Positions 60,725 through 64,000 of a DNA stretch of 64,000 nucleotides are shown one piece after another. The stretch spans positions 1,116,001 to 1,180,000 of the forward strand of contig NZ_CP053108.1 of assembly GCF_013009075.1 (NCBI RefSeq). The letters run 5' to 3'. The translations under genes were made by a program, and so were the position numbers. The first letter of the stretch is position 1, and each line of letters starts with the position of its first letter. The notes beneath the pieces were generated by a model. It did not search any database. It worked only from the letters and a program-made list of their open reading frames with translations, and had not been told where the DNA came from. The DNA is from Halomonas sp. TA22 (lineage in GTDB: Bacteria > Pseudomonadota > Gammaproteobacteria > Pseudomonadales > Halomonadaceae).

Positions 60725-60877
60725 TCAAGAATCATATGCCGAGGTTCCTACTGGAGAGCCGATCGGCACGTCAGTGATTTGCATAGCACTGTTTTGCAGA
60801 GTCATTTCCCCTACGGTACCCACCCGCTCAATTGTCGGCAATTCGAAAGCTTGTTTAATGGCTTGTTGCTTGTCCAT
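60725..60877 (-). CDS. Lasso peptide precursor A1
   Basis: A 50-residue peptide. The leader has AFELPTIERVGTVGEMTL, matching the lasso leader pattern (Y/F)-x-x-P-x-(L/I)-x-x-x-G-x5-T, with Thr at position -2 if the core starts at Gln 28. The core (23 residues) reads QNSAMQITDVPIG then SPVGTSAYDS. Asp 9 is the only acidic residue in the 7-9 window and can close a 9-membered ring; the last residue is Ser, the kinase target type. GGGAA lies eight bases upstream of the ATG at 60877. An in-frame ATG at 60892 would add five residues. Confidence 0.85.
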   Translation of the reverse strand: MDKQQAIKQAFELPTIERVGTVGEMTLQNSAMQITDVPIGSPVGTSAYDS

Positions 60878-60925
60878 GATATGCGTTCCCATGTTGATAG
60901 GTAGATAATACGGCGTTGCTCTATT

Positions 60926-60953
60926 AGCATAGCAGGTTGGGAGCTGTGGACAA
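60926..60953 (-). promoter_or_regulatory. Promoter of lasso precursor A1
   Basis: Minus-strand -35 TTGTCC (60948-60953), 16-base spacer, and extended -10 TGC-TATGCT (hexamer 60926-60931). The element TGCTATGCTAA is repeated exactly upstream of A2. It gives a leader of about 45 nt before the A1 ATG. Confidence 0.6.
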
Positions 60954-61032
60954 GAAGAAATGGAACATGTTCAATGAATTTAACACTACAATGGCGTGGT
61001 AGCTAAGCTTTTGGCATTTCCAATGCATAAAA

Positions 61033-61068
61033 GCTGTGCTGATGAGTTTATAGTCTCTTCAGCACAGC
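61033..61068 (-). terminator. Terminator of lasso precursor A2
   Basis: A 10-bp perfect stem GCTGTGCTGA / TCAGCACAGC with further GAG/CTC pairing inside; on the minus strand it is followed by TTTT. It lies about 80 bp after the A2 stop and separates A2 transcription from the A1 promoter. Confidence 0.65.
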
Positions 61069-61145
61069 AAAATATTGATTCTAAATGGTACTGAAAACGC
61101 CATGAACAATAACTTTAGAGTTAATGCCTAGGCGTGTTTGGCTTA

Positions 61146-61310
61146 TTAAGAGCCCAATACGTTATCGAGGTTACCATCGACGGGCGTACCTTGAGGAACG
61201 TCAGTCACTTGAATAGCCCCGCCTTGCAGAGTGATTTCCCCAACAGTACCGACACGCTCGATACGCGGTTGCTCAAAAGCCATCTTGCTGTGTGATCTCT
61301 TGATATCCAT
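61146..61310 (-). CDS. Lasso peptide precursor A2
   Basis: A 54-residue peptide paralogous to A1. Leader: MAFEQPRIERVGTVGEITL, again F-x-x-P-x-I-x-x-x-G-x5-T. Core (26 residues, if Thr is at -2): QGGAIQVTDVPQG, then TPVDGNLDNVLGS. It shares Q-(I/V)-T-D-V-P-x-G-(S/T)-P-V with A1 and keeps Asp 9 and a C-terminal Ser, but the tail is different and three residues longer. AAGGTG lies five bases before the ATG. It has its own promoter and terminator. Confidence 0.85.
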   Translation of the reverse strand: MDIKRSHSKMAFEQPRIERVGTVGEITLQGGAIQVTDVPQGTPVDGNLDNVLGS

Positions 61311-61363
61311 ATTCTCACCTTAGCGGTTGCGATGAAATGAGTGTTACCTTTTGTTACCATCTT

Positions 61364-61391
61364 AGCATAGCATTTTGAGAGTTGACTCCAA
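61364..61391 (-). promoter_or_regulatory. Promoter of lasso precursor A2
   Basis: Minus-strand -35 TTGGAG (61386-61391), 16-base spacer, extended -10 TGC-TATGCT (hexamer 61364-61369), about 50 bases before the A2 start codon. The layout is the same as in the A1 promoter. Confidence 0.6.
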
Positions 61392-61497
61392 TACGCTTTT
61401 TGTCATTTGCGGTGATGGTTTTTATAATGCCGGGAGCCTTGGGTTTTTGTGATTTATGTAGGGCAATCCTCATTAAGAAAGCCGTTCTCTCAGCGTG

Positions 61498-61800
61498 TTA
61501 TCCGTGATCGCTAATACAACTCGAGCTTGTCTCAATACGAATTAACCTCTCCGTCTCAAGCTGCAGGAGGAAATTGAGCACCTCCTTCTGGCAGGTCTCC
61601 TTACTGACTTCATACTCCACTTCGATCTGGCGGCAGATATCTTCAACGTAAGTGTTTTCCTCGATCAAGGACCAGATCCTTTGTCCCACCGCTTGGGTAC
61701 CGTAGTACATGCCATTGTTAGGGCTAAAGATGACTAGATCGTCGTCAACCGGGGAGCTCAATTGCCCATCATTTTTTGATACCCTATCTTGAATCTTCAT
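61498..61800 (-). CDS. PqqD-like lasso B1 protein, copy 2
   Basis: A 100-residue PqqD-fold protein, clearly different from the copy at 57.1 kb: VDDDLVIFSPNNGMYYGTQA, then VGQRIWSLIEENTYVEDICRQ and a final LLQLETERLIRIE. GAGGGGG precedes the ATG at 61800. It follows the B2 peptidase by 73 bp on the same strand. A second RRE in one lasso cluster is unusual; it may serve the other precursor or dock to B2 while the first works with the cyclase (inference). Confidence 0.82.
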   Translation of the reverse strand: MKIQDRVSKNDGQLSSPVDDDLVIFSPNNGMYYGTQAVGQRIWSLIEENTYVEDICRQIEVEYEVSKETCQKEVLNFLLQLETERLIRIETSSSCISDHG

Positions 61801-61873
61801 GACACCCCCTCATTATATTAATTACATGAAACTTTTATGTCGATCAGACATTATTTTTGATGGCTATTTATAA

Positions 61874-62344
61874 CTATTCTTCTTGGTAATTTCTTAGGTA
61901 GCTTGTAATTGGTGTATATCGGCCATTATGGTGTCCGAGCACGGTTTGAGCGTTTACGCGCAACCAGGCGTGAGCCTTCATTACTAAGCGGTCGTCATCA
62001 CTGCGCTCGGTCAGGGTGCCCAATACCAGACTGCTGGAAATCTTGCGCCGATTCAGCATCCACTGTGCTGCCATGGCCAACATGAGGCATGTGAAGCGGC
62101 CAAAGGCAAGGCGGTTGATGATCTGGACCGATCGACTGATTTCACTTGCACTTGCACTTGCACCGACCGAGGCATGCTGTCTAGGGTCGGATTCCCCCGG
62201 CGTGCTTGAACCAAGGCGATGGGACCACCAGCGGAAGGGCAAGGCTCGCACCATGAACCAGGCGACAGGTAACAGGGCAGCTGCTTCCAATAGCATCAGC
62301 TTGCGGTTGGCAGAGAGTTGACGAAAGCGGCGAAATTTACTCAT
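61874..62344 (-). CDS. Lasso peptide B2 leader peptidase (transglutaminase-like)
   Basis: The start at 62344 (AAGGAT upstream) gives 156 residues. After a positive FRRFRQLSANRKLML and one hydrophobic helix, the catalytic part shows Cys in GRFTCLMLAMAAQWMLNRR, then SSSLVLGTL and His in KAHAWLRV, as in B2 proteins that cut the leader. The usual acidic third residue is not evident (VLGHHNG follows). A Ser/Ala-rich linker coded by a hexamer repeat separates the helix from the catalytic part. Longer in-frame starts exist at 62362 and 62401. Confidence 0.85.
   Translation of the reverse strand: MSKFRRFRQLSANRKLMLLEAAALLPVAWFMVRALPFRWWSHRLGSSTPGESDPRQHASVGASASASEISRSVQIINRLAFGRFTCLMLAMAAQWMLNRRKISSSLVLGTLTERSDDDRLVMKAHAWLRVNAQTVLGHHNGRYTPITSYLRNYQEE
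62143..62163. repeat. Hexanucleotide repeat (CACTTG)3 inside the B2 gene
   Basis: CACTTG is repeated three times plus CAC. Because the unit is six bases, it adds Ala-Ser pairs to the linker without breaking the frame. Confidence 0.75.
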
Positions 62345-62600
62345 GGCGATATCCTTGGCCATCGATAATAAGAATGCAGCTATCCATGTGGTGCCTTCCA
62401 TTCAGAGCAGTGTTGCCTCTCTGGCTGATAGTGGCTTGTTATCCGTTTGAGGCGTCAGCATGCAGATACTGGAGTGCACCTTTTCGTGCCTGGCGAGAAC
62501 ACAAACCTTATGGTAACATAATGTTTCTATAACGTAAGCCTGTGTCATGACCTATGAGGCATCATGGGCCATGATTCAAGACCATGTCAGGGATGATTTC

Positions 62601-63800
62601 ATGACTGTGCCATCGACTCTTTCCCCGCCGGACACTGCGCTAAGGCTGCTGCTGCTGCTGGCACGATTGGAACTGTCTGAAGCGCAGAAAGAAAGCGTAT
62701 TGCAGCTGTGCCAGCAGGTAGACGATTGGGGTGAGGTCATACGCCGTGCTCAAGCATGCTTCTTGTTGCCTCTCGTCTATCGCCATTTGCGCCGTCTGTC
62801 ACCTGACAGTATGCCTCCCGAGCAGCTGAATGCCATGAAGTTGAAATGCATGTTTGTGGTGCAGCATGGGCTTCGTGTCGCAGCGGCCCAGCAGTCCCTG
62901 GTGCGAGATCTGCTCGAGCCGTTGAAGATACCGCATCTCTTTTTCAAGGGGCCTACGCTGGCAGCGCGCTACTATGATGATCCTGCCATGCGGTTTTGCC
63001 GAGATATCGATGTATTGATCGCTCGTGAGCGCATGGCCGAGCTTATCGATCATGCGTTGGCACAGGGTTATATAGCCCACGACCCCAGTGATTTGAAGCG
63101 TGACCGCACGAGTCTGGAGTTCGTGTCAAAGGTGCGCAAGGTCATTAGCCTTGTCTCTCCCCATGGTGTGTTGATCGAGCTTCATCAGAAGATCGACAAT
63201 ACGGGCTCGATCTATGACTCCAGCAAGCTGATCGCGAATGGAGAGCATTATCGGTTCAATGATACCGCCATCCAAGTCATGCCGACCTCCGAGCTGTTTG
63301 TCTATATCTGTTTGCACCATACCAAGCACTATTGGTCACACTTGCACTGGTTGGCAGATATGGATGCCATTCAGCGTCATGCCGATTTTGACCTTGATGA
63401 GGTCTATCGTCATGCAGAGAGGCTTGATCTCGTCACTACGGTAAATGCATCACTTGAGCTGTATCGCGCGATGGCCACACCAATGCCTTGGGATGAGAAG
63501 ATGCTCTCAGAGCATGGCAAGGAGATGGTCGGCGCATGCCTTGTCGCCCTTCAAGGGGGGTATGAAGCGGAGCTTGAGCTGCGCAAGACCAAAGTGATGC
63601 CGGACTACTCCTTTACCTGGCAGGCCAATATGGCCTACCGCCTGCGCTGGCAATACCTGGGGTGGACGCGCTTTTTCTGGGTCAGCTATGACGACTATCT
63701 TGCCTGGCCGCTGGCACCTAGGTGGCAATGGATCTATCGGGGTACGGGACCATTCCGAAAGGCCTATAAACACTTGGTTGTCGAAAAAGCCTCCACTTAA
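62601..63800 (+). CDS. Nucleotidyltransferase-family lasso tailoring enzyme
   Basis: A protein of about 399 residues (417 if started at 62547) of the nucleotidyltransferase family found beside phosphorylating kinases in lasso clusters. The polymerase-beta-like motif is visible: HLFFKGPTLAARYYDDPAMR then FCRDIDVLI (K-G-x-x-L then D-I-D, metal-binding). In related clusters such enzymes modify the phosphorylated C-terminus further. AGGGA lies seven bases before the ATG at 62601. It is divergent from B2 and followed after 15 bp by the exporter gene. Confidence 0.82.
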   Translation: MTVPSTLSPPDTALRLLLLLARLELSEAQKESVLQLCQQVDDWGEVIRRAQACFLLPLVYRHLRRLSPDSMPPEQLNAMKLKCMFVVQHGLRVAAAQQSLVRDLLEPLKIPHLFFKGPTLAARYYDDPAMRFCRDIDVLIARERMAELIDHALAQGYIAHDPSDLKRDRTSLEFVSKVRKVISLVSPHGVLIELHQKIDNTGSIYDSSKLIANGEHYRFNDTAIQVMPTSELFVYICLHHTKHYWSHLHWLADMDAIQRHADFDLDEVYRHAERLDLVTTVNASLELYRAMATPMPWDEKMLSEHGKEMVGACLVALQGGYEAELELRKTKVMPDYSFTWQANMAYRLRWQYLGWTRFFWVSYDDYLAWPLAPRWQWIYRGTGPFRKAYKHLVVEKAST

Positions 63801-63815
63801 TCAGGGTCTTATCGC

Positions 63816-64000
63816 ATGATAAAAACCGAAAAAGTCATGGCGCCGCTGCTCTCTCTGCGACGTATCTTGCCTATGCTCTGGCAGAGCAGTCCCAAGTGGA
63901 CACTACTCAGCACAATGATGATGGCGCTGGAGGTCACCTTCGGCTTGGCCACGCTCTATTTGCTCAAGCAGTTGGTGGATGTAGTCACTCACATGCTGGG
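63816..64000 (+). CDS. ABC transporter (lasso D protein), 5' part only
   Basis: An open frame begins at 63816 and runs off the window. The 61 visible residues, starting MIKTEKVMAPLLSL, continue as LPMLWQSSPKWTLLSTMMMALEV and have the first transmembrane helix of an ABC exporter of MsbA type. Lasso clusters encode such an ATPase/permease for export and self-immunity. AGGG lies ten bases before the ATG. The identity rests on position and the N-terminal pattern; the ATPase half is not in view. Confidence 0.65.
   Translation, partial: MIKTEKVMAPLLSLRRILPMLWQSSPKWTLLSTMMMALEVTFGLATLYLLKQLVDVVTHML

Noticed and set aside
60630-60908. 92-codon + frame opposite precursor A1
   Set aside because: Cysteine- and leucine-rich without ribosome site or family. 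The minus strand has a peptide paralogous to A2 with lasso leader motif and promoter.
62508-62521. Inverted repeat TTATG-GTAA-CATAA between B2 and the nucleotidyltransferase
   Set aside because: Only five-base arms in an AT-rich divergent spacer; may be chance. No known regulator site was recognised.

Overview
The window looks like chromosomal DNA of a gammaproteobacterium. The set of housekeeping genes (rlmM, tusA, epmC, uup, slyA, fadBA, holA-lptE-leuS, a PA2778/PA2779-type pair) and the GC-rich codon use of the flanks fit a halophilic member of the Halomonadaceae (Halomonas or a close relative). This placement is inference from gene content and protein style, not from a search. No rRNA, tRNA or CRISPR array was seen.

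1-29.7 kb is ordinary GC-rich core genome: a TonB-dependent receptor; RNA and translation genes (rlmM, tusA, epmC); a MATE exporter next to a DUF3080 lipoprotein; a TatD-type nuclease; the ABC-F protein Uup; a universal stress protein; slyA with a near-perfect SlyA operator in front of it; the fatty-acid oxidation operon fadBA; a P-type ATPase; and the minus-strand block leuS-lptE-holA. A 66-bp fragment that reads like the 3' end of etfA lies between terminators at 2.3-2.5 kb.

30-56 kb is a capsule or exopolysaccharide locus, all on the + strand. It opens with a membrane-bound nucleotide-sugar dehydratase. A 323-bp leader then carries a perfect ops element (the RfaH loading site), followed by wza, wzb and wzc, UDP-glucuronate 4-epimerase, ugd, a PglK-like ABC flippase, seven glycosyltransferase genes, a P-loop kinase, a candidate polymerase, a PglC/WcaJ-type initiating transferase, an aldolase plus 2-hydroxyacid dehydrogenase pair, and galE. 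From about 38.7 to 51.3 kb the DNA becomes visibly AT-rich, and it includes a 1.1-kb stretch with no intact gene at 40.6-41.6 kb. Both suggest horizontal acquisition and decay.

56-64 kb is the most interesting part: a lasso-peptide biosynthetic cluster with features of the phosphorylated (paeninodin-like) subgroup. On the + strand are an HPr-kinase-like protein, a PqqD-like leader-binding protein (RRE/B1) and an asparagine-synthetase-like cyclase. On the - strand are a B2 leader peptidase, a second PqqD-like protein and two very short precursor genes (50 and 54 codons), each with its own similar promoter. On the + strand again are a nucleotidyltransferase and the first 185 bp of an ABC exporter that runs off the window. 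Both precursors share the leader motif F-x-x-P-x-I-x-x-x-G-x5-T and a Q-[IV]-T-D-V-P block in the core, and both end in serine, the residue type phosphorylated by kinases of this kind. An IS630-family element with a doubly frameshifted transposase sits between the cyclase and the first precursor. The likely product is a pair of C-terminally modified lasso peptides exported by the ABC transporter.
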